DNA from: Magnolia sinica
Taxonomy: Eukaryota; Streptophyta; Magnoliopsida; Magnoliales; Magnoliaceae
Assembly (NCBI RefSeq): GCF_029962835.1
Contig: NC_080583.1
Span: 71,905,158-71,969,157, forward strand
DNA: 64,000 bases
Direction of reading: 5' to 3'
The notes below the pieces were generated by a model that was not told the DNA's origin, did not search any database, and was given only the letters and a program-made list of their open reading frames with translations. The translations under genes were made by a program, and so were the position numbers. Position 1 is the first letter of the stretch; each line of letters starts with the position of its first letter. Below, in pieces: positions 1 to 24,356 of this stretch.

Positions 1-1253
1 GTTCAAAGCTTTAAACGGCCAAGATTGGTAATGTTGGATGAAATGGAATGGACCTAATTTGCCACTCGATGCTCTTTTTGAAAATTTAAATGGTTAGAAT
101 TAGGGTTCCCTTATTCAATGATGCATGAAAATGAGATGGATGCAAATACGTGATATAATGAAATAATGGTCATGATGTGATGCAAATGTGTGGTATGATG
201 AAATGATGGTCATGATATGATGAAAATATATGGTATGATGAAATGGAATGGATCTGATCCATCATCAGACATCCAAATGGCTCCAAGGGGATGAGGAAAA
301 TGGTCAAGACTAGGTATCCACTAGAGAAATAAACTAAAAAATGCAGAGAATGAAATGGAATAGATATAAAGTATGTGAATGCATGATGTATGGTTAATAT
401 GCAAATCGATGTTTAAAGGGCACAAAATGGATGCAGGATGGTCAAGATCAGGGATCCGTTGGGGAATGGAAAAAATACACGAAATGCAATGCATGATGTG
501 TGATCAATGTGCAAATCTGATCTTTCATACAATATCAGAATGTCTCGATCAGGACATTTGATGGTTAGGAACGAAAAATGTGTGATGAAATGAAATGTAT
601 GCATGGATGAAGTGGAATGGACTTGGTCTATCTTCCGACGTCCGAATGGCTCCAATTAGATGCGGGATAATGAAATGCAATGCCTACATGAGTGATCGAT
701 ATGCAGATCTGATCCATCATATTGTGTCTAAATACCTCGATAAGAGCATTTGACGGTCAAGATCGGAAAATGTGTGATCGATATGCGGATCTGATCTGTC
801 ATACAACGTCCAAATGCCTTAATTAGTGCATTAGACAATCAAGATTGGATAATGTATTTTATTACATGCATGCAAATGGAAATTGAATGGCTAGATGGAT
901 AGATGCTTACCTAGGCTGTGGGTTGATGTTATTGTTGATTGGACACTTTAGAAAGCATACCTGGCTTCAGTGATGCAACCTACAGAGATGGATTTTTTTG
1001 TTGGGTATTTGATTATATACATGTGCACTCATTTTACTTTTTGCTTTTTTTTTGTTTTGTAATTTTTTTCCTTTTCATAAAAGAAAATATAACTATCATG
1101 GAAGAAAATAAATGAAATGAAAAAACCTTTCTGCCCTAACTCTGAGCATGATTGAAGGATCTTGGAATATCGTGACTATCATGTTTGCCTTTCCTTAAAC
1201 TATGCATGCCTAGATTTATGATTTTTCTTTCTTTTTTTTTTCTTTTTCTTACC
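1..1253. other. non-coding, diverged tandem repeats, no gene
   Basis: No supportable gene. The sequence is rich in ATGATG/GAAATGG words. Three diverged units beginning near 503, 694 and 776 share the word order GATC(A/G)ATnTGC..ATCTGAT..CATCATA/CATACA..ACATTTGA..GGTCAAGATCGG, so this is an old tandem repeat. The short open frames here are low-complexity and have no recognisable domain. Confidence 0.6.
1249..1253. repeat. target-site duplication TTACC (left)
   Basis: TTACC immediately precedes the LTR and is repeated exactly at 10263-10267. Confidence 0.9.
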
Positions 1254-4200
1254 TATAACACCTTGGGTTTTCAGGGGCTGTGTAAGAACTCGGCTCCCAA
1301 ATTCCTAAGTGCCATGGGTGCCCTGATGGGCTTCAGATTTGAATTACATTTAGATGATCTCATAAACAATATTTTAGAGTGTAGCCAGGCATGAAGCATA
1401 AGTAAATTATAAAGCAGTATTAAGTGCCACTAATTATAAAAATATCAAAACGACAAATCCAAAGTCATTTAAATAGGGAACTAGTCCCACCCATACATGA
1501 CCCAAAGTGACTAGAGCCTTGACCCATGCCCCGCGGTAGCCCGAACTCAGGCTAGAAGGATCCGCCGAAAGTCTGGAGGCAGGGAAGCTCCTCTTCCTTA
1601 TCCAAGCTCACCCCACTCGGTTCGTCGAGCTCCGCTTCACCTGCATCTAGTAAAGGGTCTGGTTGGTGTTTTAAAATACTATCCCAGAGTGGGAGTGAGT
1701 GATCAACTCAGTGAAAGTCATGAGCGAAAGTTACATCAAATATCAATTCTATGATGAATTTAATGAAAAGCATATATTCACACAACTCTGACTAAACTTA
1801 TTAATGCATATGCATGAATTATGGTATGATGTACGTCCTCACAACAACACTCCCTCGAGCGACTTCGTCTTACGATCACACATGACCAACACTCCCTCAT
1901 TGCGACCTCAACTGCTGAGTTACCAACCTAACTAATGCAATGTGATCGTGAATATGTTAGTCGAGCTTTTAGTTAAGTACGTTCATCTAGCAGGTTGGGA
2001 AAACTAGTACACCCGGCGATATCAATGCCCTCATTCGTTTGTGAGGCCATCACTCCTCAACGTGCGAGGCCAGGGCCCCAAGATCCTTGATCCCATCGGG
2101 TTTCTCACCCTCAATTTGTAAGCACGTGAGGAGTGCTAGGAAGCGGGATCACTCGCAGATCACTACGGGGAGGCTCGTCACCCCAGCATAGGTCGACAGC
2201 ACAGACAAAGTGTCTCATTCCACCATGCCCGGCTCACGAGACTGGATCAGTATCTAGCTATTGTCAGTGGGTGTTAGTGGGCGAAGGGTGATCCAGGTTC
2301 TAAACAGGCGTGAGCAAACATGTTAACAAACATGGTTGGTCAATTGGTGGACTAGACCACCCAAGTTCAGGTGAGTATGCAACGCACGACATCGGGTGTA
2401 AGCAACACATGTTATCCCGCTATCGTCGCCCATTCGTGTCCACCCAAATTAGTCTGACTAGTCACATGATGTTCCAACCAACGGGATCACCCTCAAAAAT
2501 CTCAGTTTACTATCCAACCTAGAAAATGGGTTGTATTCTATATCATTTCAGCTAAAAATTTCATCTTAGTACAGATGGAATTATGCACAATATACATCCA
2601 GCATAAAATTTAGGATATTACAATGAATGCATCTACTCTTAACAACAAAGGTTAGACATGTGTGCATGTGGTGCCGGATTACTTAGGAGACAAGAGACAA
2701 CACAACATCTATAATGCATAAAATATAACAATAAAAATACAATAATGCACACTACAAGGATGAATATGCAAAGATCTTATGCAAGGATGAACATGCAGCA
2801 ACAATTACATGCCCAAACAATTTGAAGACCATTCGAACAACAATCTATTAACGCATGCATGTTGAGTTGACTTATCATGTAAGTTCCTAGCTAGTTTTTC
2901 CCAAAATTACTCAAGCAAATTTATCTAACATCCACAATAATTAAATTTATCCTAAAATTGGTACTTGGCTACCTAAAGATAATGGTCCACACCTTATGAC
3001 GTTTTGCCCAACTCATGGCGCTCCTTGGGTTAGAAAATTGGGAAAAATTATTCCTATACCAATTTAGAAGCAATTAGGTAAGATTCAAGCAATTCATTTT
3101 AGAAAATCTTAGGTTGGGAAGTAGGTTTTGTTTCTTACCTTCCAATCGCGATGATCAATGTGAGGGCTTTAATTGGAGGAAACTGATGAAGGGAAGCACT
3201 AAAGCCTCCTCCATCCTACTCTCTCTTCTTCTCTTCTTCTTTCTCTTCCTCTTTCTGTCTCTCTCTTTTAAAAAATGTAAATTCGTATGGGAAGAGGGGG
3301 TGCCCAAATGAAGCCCGTATATAGTGCCAAATTTGTTGTAAATAACCCATTGTTTGGGTTTTTACTATACTAGCCCTATGGGAGGATTTTTTAACCTTTA
3401 GGGCCCATCATGAGGTGTACAAGTCAATATACACGGTAGGATAGTTAGCCCTAATGATGATCTACGTATGGATATGATCGGCCCGCTATTTGGATGTGTC
3501 AATCAATAGATATGATTAGAAGTCTGTTTAACGGTCATCAATGATCGGGGCCGCGACTATACGAATATGAGCAAGAAAATATCATTAATCAGTACTCTAA
3601 TTTTGGTTGCGGATTGACGGTCCAAAAGCCACAACTTCACGAAAGAGCGGAATGTCTATTTCACTTAAGTTTCAGATTTCGGCCAAGGGGATTCGCGCGT
3701 TGCAAGCACTTAGCTTTTGGCCCAAGTTGAGCCGTTCTAGGCACTTTCTTGATTCGCCACCCGTAATGAACGTCAAGCTCAGTGAGACGGATATTATTCT
3801 ATAATTTCGAAACTAGTGGCCCACTAACCAGTAGTTTAGATCTTGTTCAGAAAATCGGGACATTTCTGGAATGAATTAGGTATTGAGATTTCTCGTGGAT
3901 AATGATTTGGGTTTGGATTAACTATGTTCATAGTGTGGCTTATTTATAACTAGTGAAAGCAAAGATTTGGTCATGATTACTTTAAATCGTCGGTTTTAGG
4001 CTAAAAGAGTGATGAGGTTGATTTGGTCCATTAGTCAAGATCCGGGCCTCATCTAACTTGGCTTCGAGTAGATCTTTTAATTTAGTTACGATTATCTTGA
4101 TTAATCAGTGGTGGGTCAGTTAGATTTAAGCTCTGTGTGAGCAAATCATGTGGCTAAATTCAGTGTTTAAGTGATCGGATGGATTTGTTGGCTTCCTACG

Positions 4201-4358
4201 GTTGTTAATCGAACTTGTGCAGTTCTTTACTGGTACCACCTGTGTATAAACTAACACTGAGTGCTAATGGTTAGTAATGATAATATAAGTTAATTACGTA
4301 ATTAAAAAAATTCAAGGATTTTTAGAAATCCAAGACAATGAAAATTCAAAACGTTACA
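1254..4358 (-). repeat. 3' LTR of the LARD-like element
   Basis: This 3105-bp copy of the LTR lies at the downstream end in the element's orientation. Its outer terminus has mutated from TG to TA on the plus strand. Internal landmarks shared with the other copy include the CTCTCTCTTCTTCTC run (3215-3265) and the GGATTCGCGC word (3688). Confidence 0.9.
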
Positions 4359-7122
4359 ATCTACCCCCCTTAAAAATAATTTCATCTTCAAAATTGCTTA
4401 AGGGTAATTAGTAAATATTTTATTATTTCATTTTCCTAAGTTTTATTAATTTCAAATTTATATACGTGGTAAGGTGTATACTATCTATGCTAGTCTGACT
4501 CATTTTTGTCTACCCCCTTAAAACTTTTTCACCTTAATGGTTTACTACAATTTATTTATTTATTTATTTTTAAAGATTGAGATTCATGACGACGATTTCA
4601 ATCTATGTAGAGTAAAAATATTTGTTTTCAATGTTTGACCAACATGGAGAGACGGTTATAGTGGGCTTGAACCCGATACGTCAATCATCTACCTGACCAG
4701 GGTAAAAGGCTCATTGTATCCCTTCTTCATCCTAGTGGATCCTGGTCTTCTGCTCGGTCAAAGCAGTGAATTCGTTGGTAGTCACTTAGGATTGAGAATT
4801 GAGTCAAGCCACGAATAGTGCGCAAGTGTATGGTCCCGTGATTCCATAGTCTAATCAACCTAAATGTTTAGAAAAAATCACACATCATTAAAAAGTTAAA
4901 ATCTCCTATTTATAAAGTTGTCATTCGGGTCTTGTACAAAGATAGTTCTCATCTTAATTAATGTCTAAATTAGTGATTAATAAATCTTTCACTATACCTA
5001 CGGTCAAGCAATTATCCTAAAAAGGTTTTCAATGGACTAAGATTGTATCTTTATGTTATCGTCTCGATCCTATGACTAGTGGGTTATGAGAAAATCATGC
5101 TTGGGTTTCGTTAATTTTAAGAGAGAATAAAGAACTGAAAGTTCTAGGATATTTTAGAGGTTTGAAGGGATGGTGACCCTAGAAAGGCCGCGGGAATGGA
5201 AAGAGGAAGAACATCATCTCCTCAATGTGGTATGAATCTTGATTCCATAAGAAAATAAAAAAACTTACAATATTTTAGTGAAGTTCGCCCCAAATACGAA
5301 CTTAGAGAGTATTAAACAATTAAACTCAACTCTACTCTAGAGCCATAGTTCAACCGTACTATAAATTATTTGAAGTACAAAACTATACTAAAAATAATCT
5401 AATATAATTATACAGGATGATCTCTGGCATGATTAGAAGCAATTTCTAAAAAGACGCAAAGTTCTAAAACTCAAATATAAAAAAGATACGTCCGGACTAT
5501 CGGTAACTCGAAGTTGCAAAAAAAAAAAATTTTGGTTTCAACCAATCTATTGTTCATAACATTTTTTTCACATTTAGTTACTAAATTACTTTTATAAATT
5601 TTTTTTTGGTAATCCATAATTAGGTTAACATTTATCTCACAAAATTTCATTTCATTTTAAGATCCAAAAAAATTATAAAATTTTTTGGAAGTAATGGTTG
5701 TCCAAAACCAATGAATTTTGTATGATTTCAAAATGTATCTATTTCTTGTAACGTTTATTATGTATTTAGTAATTGAATTATTTAAAAAATTTTATACTAG
5801 TTTATAATTAATTTTAAACTCACCCCATAAAATTTTATTTCATTTGGAGTTATGGGAAAAAAATATTAAAAATCTAGAAGTGACATTTGTCTGAAACTAA
5901 CGATTTTTTTTTTTATATGATTGCAAAATGTCTCTATTTCTTGTAAGGTTTCTTGTACTTTCAGTAATTAAATTATTTTTAAAAATTTTATAATATTTTA
6001 TTATTGAGTTTAAAGCCATCTCACAAAATTTCATCTCATTTGGAGTTATAAATAAATTATGAAAATTCTATGAGTAACAGCTGTCCGAAATTAATAGTTT
6101 TTGGACAGTTGGTAAAACATCCTAAAGTTTACTATATTATAATTTTTATTTTATTTTTTTTACTTATTTTTATATAAAACTAGACTCATCAAGATTTAAT
6201 TTGGCATTTAAATCACTTAAATCGGAGTTGTAACGAAGGAGATATGAATTTGTGAAGTCGACCCAAAATTGTAGGAAATTCTGGCGGGGCAACGCTAAAA
6301 ACTGGCTCCCCGGGTGGGAGCCCCGCCGAAATCTGGCTCCCTGGGTGGGGCACTTTGTGACGTGCATATCTCACAATTCAGAATAAGTTATTTGATGTGC
6401 CATATATGAATTTGAGGTAGGAGAAGCTACTCTATTCAAATAACATAGTTATTTTGCAATATTCCATCAGGTTAATGGTCAAAAATCTATTTTAGTTTTA
6501 TTTTTACCATTTATAGTAAAGTTTTGTTTAATTATAGTTCTTCATCCTTAAAATTTAGGATTTGTGTCTAAAATGAAGGTACATAGAAAAAATTAGAAGA
6601 ATAAAGTGGCGGAAGGTGAGATTTTAAAGAAGATGGGTTGGAAGGGGGAGTAGAGACTTAAGGATTAAGTTTTGAGAGCTTGGGAAGAACATAAGATGAT
6701 AATTGAGGGTAAAAGGAGTAGGATTGGTTAGAATTGACCATAGGGAGAAGCCCCTAGGGTGATTAAGGAGCTTGAAGAGGCAAGGAGGGGGTCCCTACAT
6801 GTGGGACGGCCCCACCTATTTGTCGGGCCAGGATACACTAGATGTTAGGATCGCACAAGCTACTTCAGCAGTTTGAACCTATTTCATTTAGGTCGGGTCA
6901 AATCAAGTCGTCTAACCTTCCAATTAAAAGTCACTTTGCGTAGTCTAAGTCTTTTTATTCGTAAACCCTAACGTTTTAGTCTTCGGACTTGCCAAATGGC
7001 ATGATCCCGGGATCCTATAAATGTCTTTAAGTTCGATCGCTCCCTCCTAAGTCAGCGAATGCATTATGGCAAGTTCATAATCCACAGCTCAATTTAATCC
7101 AAACCATTGCTCTAATACTATC
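4359..7122 (-). other. LARD interior: PBS, PPT, otherwise non-coding
   Basis: The AT-rich interior contains no gag/pol open frame on either strand. The primer-binding site is at 7107-7120 (minus strand) and the polypurine tract at 4361-4373. A GC-rich block at 6275-6345 holds repeated GCTCCC(C/T)GGGTGGG words. The segment from about 6360 to 6620 belongs to a dispersed repeat also seen near 11.9-12.26 kb and 19.85-20.15 kb. Confidence 0.8.
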
Positions 7123-10100
7123 TGTAATTCCCCGGGTTTTCAGGGGCCGTGTAAGAACTCGGCTCCCGAATTCCCAGGTGCCACGGGTGCCCTGATAGGC
7201 TTCAGATTTGAATTACATTTAGATGATCTCATAAACAATGGAAAGTGTAGTTAGGCATGAAGCATAAGTAAGTCATAAAGCAGTATCAAGTGCTACTAAT
7301 TATAAAAATATCCAAACCACAAATCCAAAATCATCTAAATAGGGAACTAGTCCCACCCATATATGACTCAAAGTGACTAGAGCCCTGGCCCATATCCCGC
7401 AGTATCCCGAACTCAAGCTAGAAGGATCCGCTGAAAGTCTGGAGGCAGGGAAGCTTCTCTTCTTTATCCAAGCTCAGCTCACTTGGCTCGTCGAGCTCCG
7501 CCTCACTTGCATCTAGTAAAGGGTCTGTTTGGTATTTTAAAACATTGTCCTAGAGTGGGAGTTAGTGATCAACTCAGTGGGAGTCATTAGCCGTAAGTTA
7601 CATCAAATATCAATTCTATGATGAATTTAATTAAAAGCATGCATTCACACAACTCTGACTAAACTTATTAATGCATGTGCATGAATTATGGTATGATGCA
7701 TGTTCTCGCAACAACACTCCCTCGAGTGACTTCGTCTTATAATTGCGCATGACCAACACTCCCTCATTACGACCTCAATTGCCGAGTCACCAACCTAACT
7801 AATACAATGCGATCGTGAACATGTTAGCCGAGTTTTTAGTTAAGTCTGTTCATCCAGCAGGTTGAGAAAACTTGTACACCCGACGATATCAATGTCATCA
7901 TCCTTTTGTGAGGCTATGATCCCTCAACGTATGAGGCCAGGGCCCCATGATCCTTGATCCTATCGGGTTCCTCACCTCCGATTTGTAAGCACATGAGGAG
8001 TGCTAGGAAGAGAGATCGCTCGCGGATCACTACGAGGAAGCTTGTCACCCCAGCGTAGGCCAACAGCATGGACATAGTGTCCCATTCCACCATGCCCCCC
8101 AGCTCATGAGACTGGATCAGTTTCTAGTTGTTATCAGTGGGCGTCAGTGGGCAAGGGGTGATCCAGGTTCTAAATAGGCATGAGCAAATATGGTTAACAA
8201 ACATGGTTGGTCAATCGGTGGACTAGACCACCCAAGTTCAGGCGAGCACGCAACGCACGACATCGGGTGCAAGCAACCCATGTAGTCCCGCTATCGTCGC
8301 CCATTCGCGTCCCCCCAAATCAGTCGGACTAGTCACAGGATGGTCCAACCAACGAGACCACCCTAAAAAATCTCGGTTTACTGTCCAACCCAGAAAATGG
8401 GTTGTATTCTATATCATTTCAGCTAAAAATTTCATCTTAGTACAGATGGAATTATGCACAATATACATCCAGCATAGAATTCAGGATATTACAATGAATG
8501 CATCTACTCTTAACAACAAAGGTTAGACGTGTGTGCATGTGGTGCTAGATTACCTAGGAGACAAGAGACAACACAACATCCATAATGCATAAAATACAGT
8601 AGTAAAAATACAATAATGCACACTACAAGGATGAATATGCAAAGATCTTATGCAAGGATGAACATGCAGCAACAATTCCATGCCCAAACAATTTGAAGAC
8701 CATTCGAACAACAATCTATTAACGCATGCATGTTGAGTTGACTTATCATGTAGGTTCCTAGCTAGTTTTTCCTAAAATTACTCAAGCAAATCTATCTAAC
8801 ATCTACAATCATTAAATTTATCCTAAAATTGGTACTTGGCCACCTAAGGATAATGGTCCGCACCTTGTGATGTTTCGTCCAACTCATGACGCTCCTTGGG
8901 TTAGAAAATTGGGAAAAATGATTCCTATACCAATTTAGAATCAATTAGGTAAGATTCATGCAATTTGTTTTAGAAAATCCTAGGTTGGGAAGTAGGTTTT
9001 GTTTCCTACCTTCCAATCACAAATGAGGCAGATTCGGTGGAGGAAAATGATCGATGCTAGGGCTTTGATTGGAGGAAACCGATGAAGGGAAGCACTAAAG
9101 CCTCCCCCACCCTACTCTCTCTTCTTCTCTTCTTCTTTCTCTTCCTCTTTCTCTCTTTCTCTCCTTTGAAAATGCAAATTCGTATGGGAAGAGGGGGGCC
9201 CAAATGAAGCCCTTATATAGTGCTAAATTTGGTGTAAATGGCCCCAATGGTTGGGTTTTTACTATACTAGCCCTATGGAAGGATTTTTCTAACCTTTAGG
9301 GCCCATTATGGGGTGTACAAGTCAATATACACTGTAGGATAGTTAGCCCTAATGATGATCTACGTATGGATATGATTGGCCCACCATTTGGATGTGCCAA
9401 TCAATGGATATGTTTAGAAATCTATTTAACGGTCACCAATGGTCGATCAGGGCCATGGCTATACGGATATGAGTAAGGAAATATCATTAATCGGTATTTC
9501 AATTTTGGTTACAGATTGACAGTCTGAAAGTCACAACTTCACGAAAAAGCGAAAAATCTATTTCACTTGAGTTTCAGATTTCGGCATAGGGGATTCGCGC
9601 ATTGTAAGCACTTAGCTTTCGGCCCAAGTTGAGCTGTTCTATGCACTTTCTTGGTTCGTCACCCATGATGGACGTCAAGCCCAGTGAGACGGACATTATT
9701 TTATAATTTCGAAACTAGTGGCCCACTAACGAGCGGTCTAGAGCTTATTCAGAAAATCGGAGCATTTTTGGAATGAATTAGGTATTGAGATTTCTCGTGA
9801 GTAATAATTTGGGTTTAGATTAACTATGTTCATAGTGTGACTTATTTATAACTAGTGAAAGTAGAGATTTGGTCATGATTACTCTAAATCGTCGGTTTTA
9901 GGCTAAAAGAATGACGGGGTTGATTTGGTCTATTAGTTAAGATCCGGGCCTCATCTAACTTGGCTTCGAGTATATATTTTAATTTAGTTACGATTGTATT
10001 GATTAATTAGTGGTGGGTCGGTTAAATTTAGGCTTTGTGTGAGCAAATCATGTGGCTAAATTCGGTGTTTAAGTGATCGGGCGGATTTGGTGGCTTCCTA

Positions 10101-10262
10101 CGGTTGATTAATCGAACTTGTGCGGTTCTTTACTGGTACCACCCGTGTATAAACTAACACTGAGTGCTAATGGTCAGTAAGTGATAATATAAGTTAATTA
10201 TATAAATAAAAAAATTCAAGGATTTTTGGAAATCCAAAACAGTGAAAATCCAGGACGTTACA
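7123..10262 (-). repeat. 5' LTR of the LARD-like element
   Basis: This 3140-bp LTR lies at the upstream end with respect to the element's minus-strand orientation. It keeps canonical TG...CA ends. It holds a CT-rich run near 9115-9170 and no credible open frame. Compared with the other LTR it carries a small extra segment around 9025-9055. Differences between the two copies are mostly C/T and G/A. Confidence 0.9.
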
Positions 10263-10267
10263 TTACC
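10263..10267. repeat. target-site duplication TTACC (right)
   Basis: TTACC directly follows the LTR terminus TTACA and matches 1249-1253. Confidence 0.9.
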
Positions 10268-10530
10268 ATTTTTACCTGTAGCGCCATTTCAGATTTTTAC
10301 CGCGTTCGATCTGCCTACCATTTTTTCCGTGGTACCCTTTCAGGTTTTTACCACATCCCAGGTATTTTATCTTACCTGTCCATTGGTAGTTGTGCCTTAT
10401 TGCCGCTGACGCTCTTTCAGGTTTTCACCAAGTTCATTATGCATCTGTTATTTTTACTTGAAGTGTCCTTGCAGATTTTCACGTCATCCTTTGTGCTTGG
10501 GATGCCCTTTTGATTTTTTACTTTGATTTT
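10268..10530. repeat. degenerate tandem repeat, about 60-75 bp units
   Basis: Three or four units share the word order CCnTTTCAGGTTTTTACC(A/G)C.TTC..TACCTGT. An open frame across the block reflects the repeat only. The LARD element inserted at its left edge. Confidence 0.45.
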
Positions 10531-11449
10531 TTAAAGTGCTATGATTGATGGTGGGATTTCCTTCATTGCTAGCCAAATTGCATCTTTATATAGAGCATGC
10601 GATTTTGAACAACAAAGCTCAAGGTTTTAAACTAGTTTGAGAAACCTTTATGGTAGGGATGGAGGGTTTTGCCCCCAAGGGGCCAATTTTTATTAATTTT
10701 TTCTTTCTTTTTGTTATTTCATGTCCTTATTATTCTCTACCGCTTGGGCTATATATTTTTTCTTCGTCTCTCTCTATTTTTTTTTATTTTTTTTTTCATA
10801 CTTGGTGGATATTTCGGGGAAAGATGTAATTTCTCATTTTGGTCACTAATCTCAGGTTGCTTTTGTGATTGCGTCTGCCACCCATGATAGATCAAGTATG
10901 CTACATTACAGTAAATATTAATATTGAATACCCACTTATGACAAATCGACTCAATCCATCTATTTTTTCCAGCTCATTCTAGAAAGCGACTCAAAGATCA
11001 AGTAGGCTACAGTACAATAAATATTGATACTGAATACCAACCTTTGAAACATCTTGGGGCCATCACGGGAGCTTTGAATCTGCCTCATTTTTGGCCCATG
11101 CCCTAAAATGAGGTAGAAAATGGATAGAGTGGATTTGTCACAAACATTATAGTGGCCCAACCTACCTTAAATGGCCACTAAACCTCTTGGTTGCACCTTG
11201 TCCATCATTTTTTCATCTCATCATTTTTTCACCTCATTTATGTCATAAGCCCGAAAAATGATGCCAAAATCAAGCACCATCGGACCAAAAGACAAGAAAT
11301 AGTGATGAGTGAATGTCCATTGTTGAAAATTCCTGGGGACATCATGCAACCCACTTTGAGCTTTGGATCTACCTCATCTTTGGTTAATCCAGGCTCACAT
11401 GATGAATTACCTATATTGAAGATGGGACCCCACAAAGTGAATGATCCAT
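10531..11449. other. intergenic, no gene seen
   Basis: T-rich tracts (10685-10800) and ordinary AT-rich sequence. CTACA(T/G)TACA(G/A)TAAATATT occurs twice (near 10900 and 11008), suggesting a local duplication. No splice-supported or domain-bearing frame was found. Confidence 0.5.
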
Positions 11450-11740
11450 ATCAAGGAGGGCCCACATAATGAATGGAGTGGGCTTCACATGATGGATGAC
11501 CCACATCAAAGTGTGGCCCCTCATAATGGATGGTCGACATCAAGTGGGCCCCACCTAATGGCATTCCACATCCAATCTCTCACATGATGGATGATCCATA
11601 TAGAAGGTGCACCCCACATGATGAATGATGGATATCAAAAGTGGGCCCCACATGATGGACAATCCACTTCGAAGGTAAGGCCCACATTATGACACATCAA
11701 ATGTGGACTCCACGGGATGGCTAATGGTGACACAAGGATG
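11450..11740. repeat. minisatellite-like GGGCCCCACATGATGGATG repeat
   Basis: About eight diverged units of roughly 30-40 bp, each built from a GGGCCC(C)ACA/CCT word, (A/G)TGATGGATG, then CCACATC or CCATATC. The same unit type reappears at 12350-12560. Confidence 0.65.
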
Positions 11741-11929
11741 GACGTGATGAGAACAATCACCGTTTTCCTCAGGGATATCTACTCCGAATCCATGGAGCTT
11801 CTCTAGACTCCTCACAGAGTTTCCTCGAATCTACGAGGAATAGAAATATAAATAACTTCTAATAAATTGACAATAAATTAATTGATGATAAAAATGAATA
11901 TACAGTCCTTTAAATAATGAGGTCAAATT

Positions 11930-12260
11930 GACATAACCACGCTGCTCTCCTAATTTTTCTGAGCCCTTTTTATGTTGGGCAAGACTCCTACAACTCAAAG
12001 GGTCAAAAGTTATGATCGAATTAAAACTTATTATTTATAGTAAAAATGAAAATAAAATAAACTTCCGACCGTCAAATGATGGAATCTCGCAAATTTGGTG
12101 TGGGAAACCTAACGTAGCGGGGGTTGGTTGGCTAAAGTAGTCCATCCCACCCCAAAATCATATATGAAATGTCTAAAAACTCATTTCGATTTATGAGATA
12201 TGACTGTTTTAAGGTTTTGACGGTCCGGATCATTTCCGCCTCCGATCGAGACTTCTTTGG
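11930..12260 (-). repeat. dispersed repeat, copy related to 19.85-20.15 kb
   Basis: The reverse complement matches 19850-20150 over about 300 bp with moderate divergence. Shared words are CATATATGATTTTGGGGT, ACTACTTTAGCC, TTTTTACTAT and a tail that includes CCAACAT. A related stretch lies in the LARD interior (about 6360-6620). This is probably a fragment of a transposon family; its termini could not be fixed. Confidence 0.6.
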
Positions 12261-12349
12261 TCCATCTTTGCCATGAAAGTGTCCGCGACCCACTCTACAT
12301 CAGATGGATAGTGGATATTGAAGGGCTCCACATAAAAGACAATTAGCCC

Positions 12350-12560
12350 TGATGGTGGGCCTGGCATGATGGATGACCTAAATCAAGGTGGACCCCAATG
12401 ATGAATGGTCCACATCCAAGACGGGCCTTGTATGATGGGCAGCCCACTCCGAAGGTTTGGCTCACAAAATGGATGGTCTACATCAAAGGTGGTCTACATA
12501 CGATGGTTGATCCACATATAAAGGTGGTCTCCATATGATGGTTGATACATCTAATGTATG
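12350..12560. repeat. second block of the GATGGATG/CCACATC minisatellite
   Basis: Diverged units again join GGTGG(G/T)CC, (A/T)TGATGG(A/T)TG and CCACAT words, as at 11450-11740, so the two blocks probably come from one array. Confidence 0.5.
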
Positions 12561-12639
12561 ACATAATGGATAGCTCAAATGTCTTAAAATATGAATATTA
12601 TAGTTAATAGATTCATTGTAATATTATTTAAAAATAAAA

Positions 12640-12880
12640 AATTAAAAATTAAAAAAACAACTAAAAAAAGATCTTATTTGAAAGTTTTACCAAACATGCT
12701 TATTTCAAATAAGAGCTTATTTTAGACCTGAAAAAATGATTCTAACAAACAAGCTTATTTAAAATAAGAGCTAAAACAAAAAAGAGTTTATTAAAGTATC
12801 TCTTATTGAAAAAGCTCCTGTTGAATTAAAGTAGAGATGCCAAACAAAAAAGAGCTTATTAAAGTATCTCTTACACGCCT
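12640..12880. repeat. AT-rich MITE-like segment with internal direct repeat
   Basis: TTATTAAAGTATCTCTTA occurs twice, near 12788 and 12858, and AAATAAGAGCT occurs twice, near 12707 and 12765. Words such as ACCAAACATGCTTATTT resemble hAT-type MITEs, but termini and a target duplication were not established. Confidence 0.35.
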
Positions 12881-13573
12881 TGATAACTCTTCCTATCCAG
12901 TACTATATTTTTGAGTAATTCTTTCATCATGATTAGGCACATCATATATATGAGTGGATTAGATGGCATTTAACCACCGCAGCAGGTCCTCACAAAACTA
13001 ACAGTGGGCATTCCATCTCGATAGTTGGATTACATGAGTCTTGGATGGTTATGATTTTAAGGTTTAATGGTTAAAATGAGTCTTATTTCATTGGTTTGGG
13101 GTGAGTAGCTTTGCTTGCTAGCATGAATACTTGCTGCTTTAACTAACAGCTTTCCTAGCTGCAGAGGTGAAAAGCTGTAAGCAGAGCAGTGCCTGTTCTC
13201 TGGATTAGTGGTTAGTTGTTGTTACTGTGCCCTAAGTTTGAGAAAGTATCTTTAGTACCCGAACAAGCACTTTTTCACACCCATTGAAAAATTCTTCATT
13301 GTTTGAACATTTCAAAAGTTGGAAGTCTAAGATGAACTCATTTTAATAATAATCCATTAGTGTAATAAATCTCTTGCAATAAGAGAGAAGAAATAATGAA
13401 AGAGGAGGTGAAGATTTGAAAACTCAAATAATATAATTGAATCCTTTTTTCTACCCAATTCATCTTAAAAACTAAACTAAAACTCATTCAATATAAGACT
13501 ATCAAACAATGAAATTGGAAAACTCAAAGGAACTATTTTCTTTCCTTTCTACCACTACCACTATCTAGCATTT
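12881..13573. other. 3' flank of the protease gene, no gene seen
   Basis: Sequence downstream of the protease stop codon (minus orientation). No second gene was recognised and no confident polyadenylation signal was assigned. Confidence 0.5.
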
Positions 13574-24315
<10,742 letters not shown>

Positions 24316-24356
24316 GTTAGCCTGTTTGAAAGAAAAGAAATAAAAATTCTAATTCT

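Larger units (their letters stand above)
1254..10262 (-). mobile_element. non-autonomous LTR retrotransposon (LARD-like), complete with TSD
   Basis: Two direct copies of about 3.1 kb (1254-4358 and 7123-10262) flank a 2.76-kb interior without coding capacity. Read on the minus strand the LTR starts TGTAACG and ends TTACA (TG...CA); the 1254 end has decayed to TATAACACC. The 5-bp target duplication TTACC is perfect at 1249-1253 and 10263-10267. On the minus strand, two bases after the upstream LTR, TAGTATTAGAGC matches the initiator-Met tRNA primer site TGGTATCAGAGC at 10 of 12 positions. A purine tract (AAGGGGGGTAG) lies just before the downstream LTR. With no gag or pol, it would have to be moved by enzymes of another element, probably Ty3/gypsy. 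The LTRs differ by many transitions, so the insertion is not recent. Confidence 0.93.

Noticed and set aside
10226..10513. 95-codon frame spanning the LARD border
   Set aside because: It crosses the LTR boundary into a degenerate tandem repeat and has no recognisable domain.
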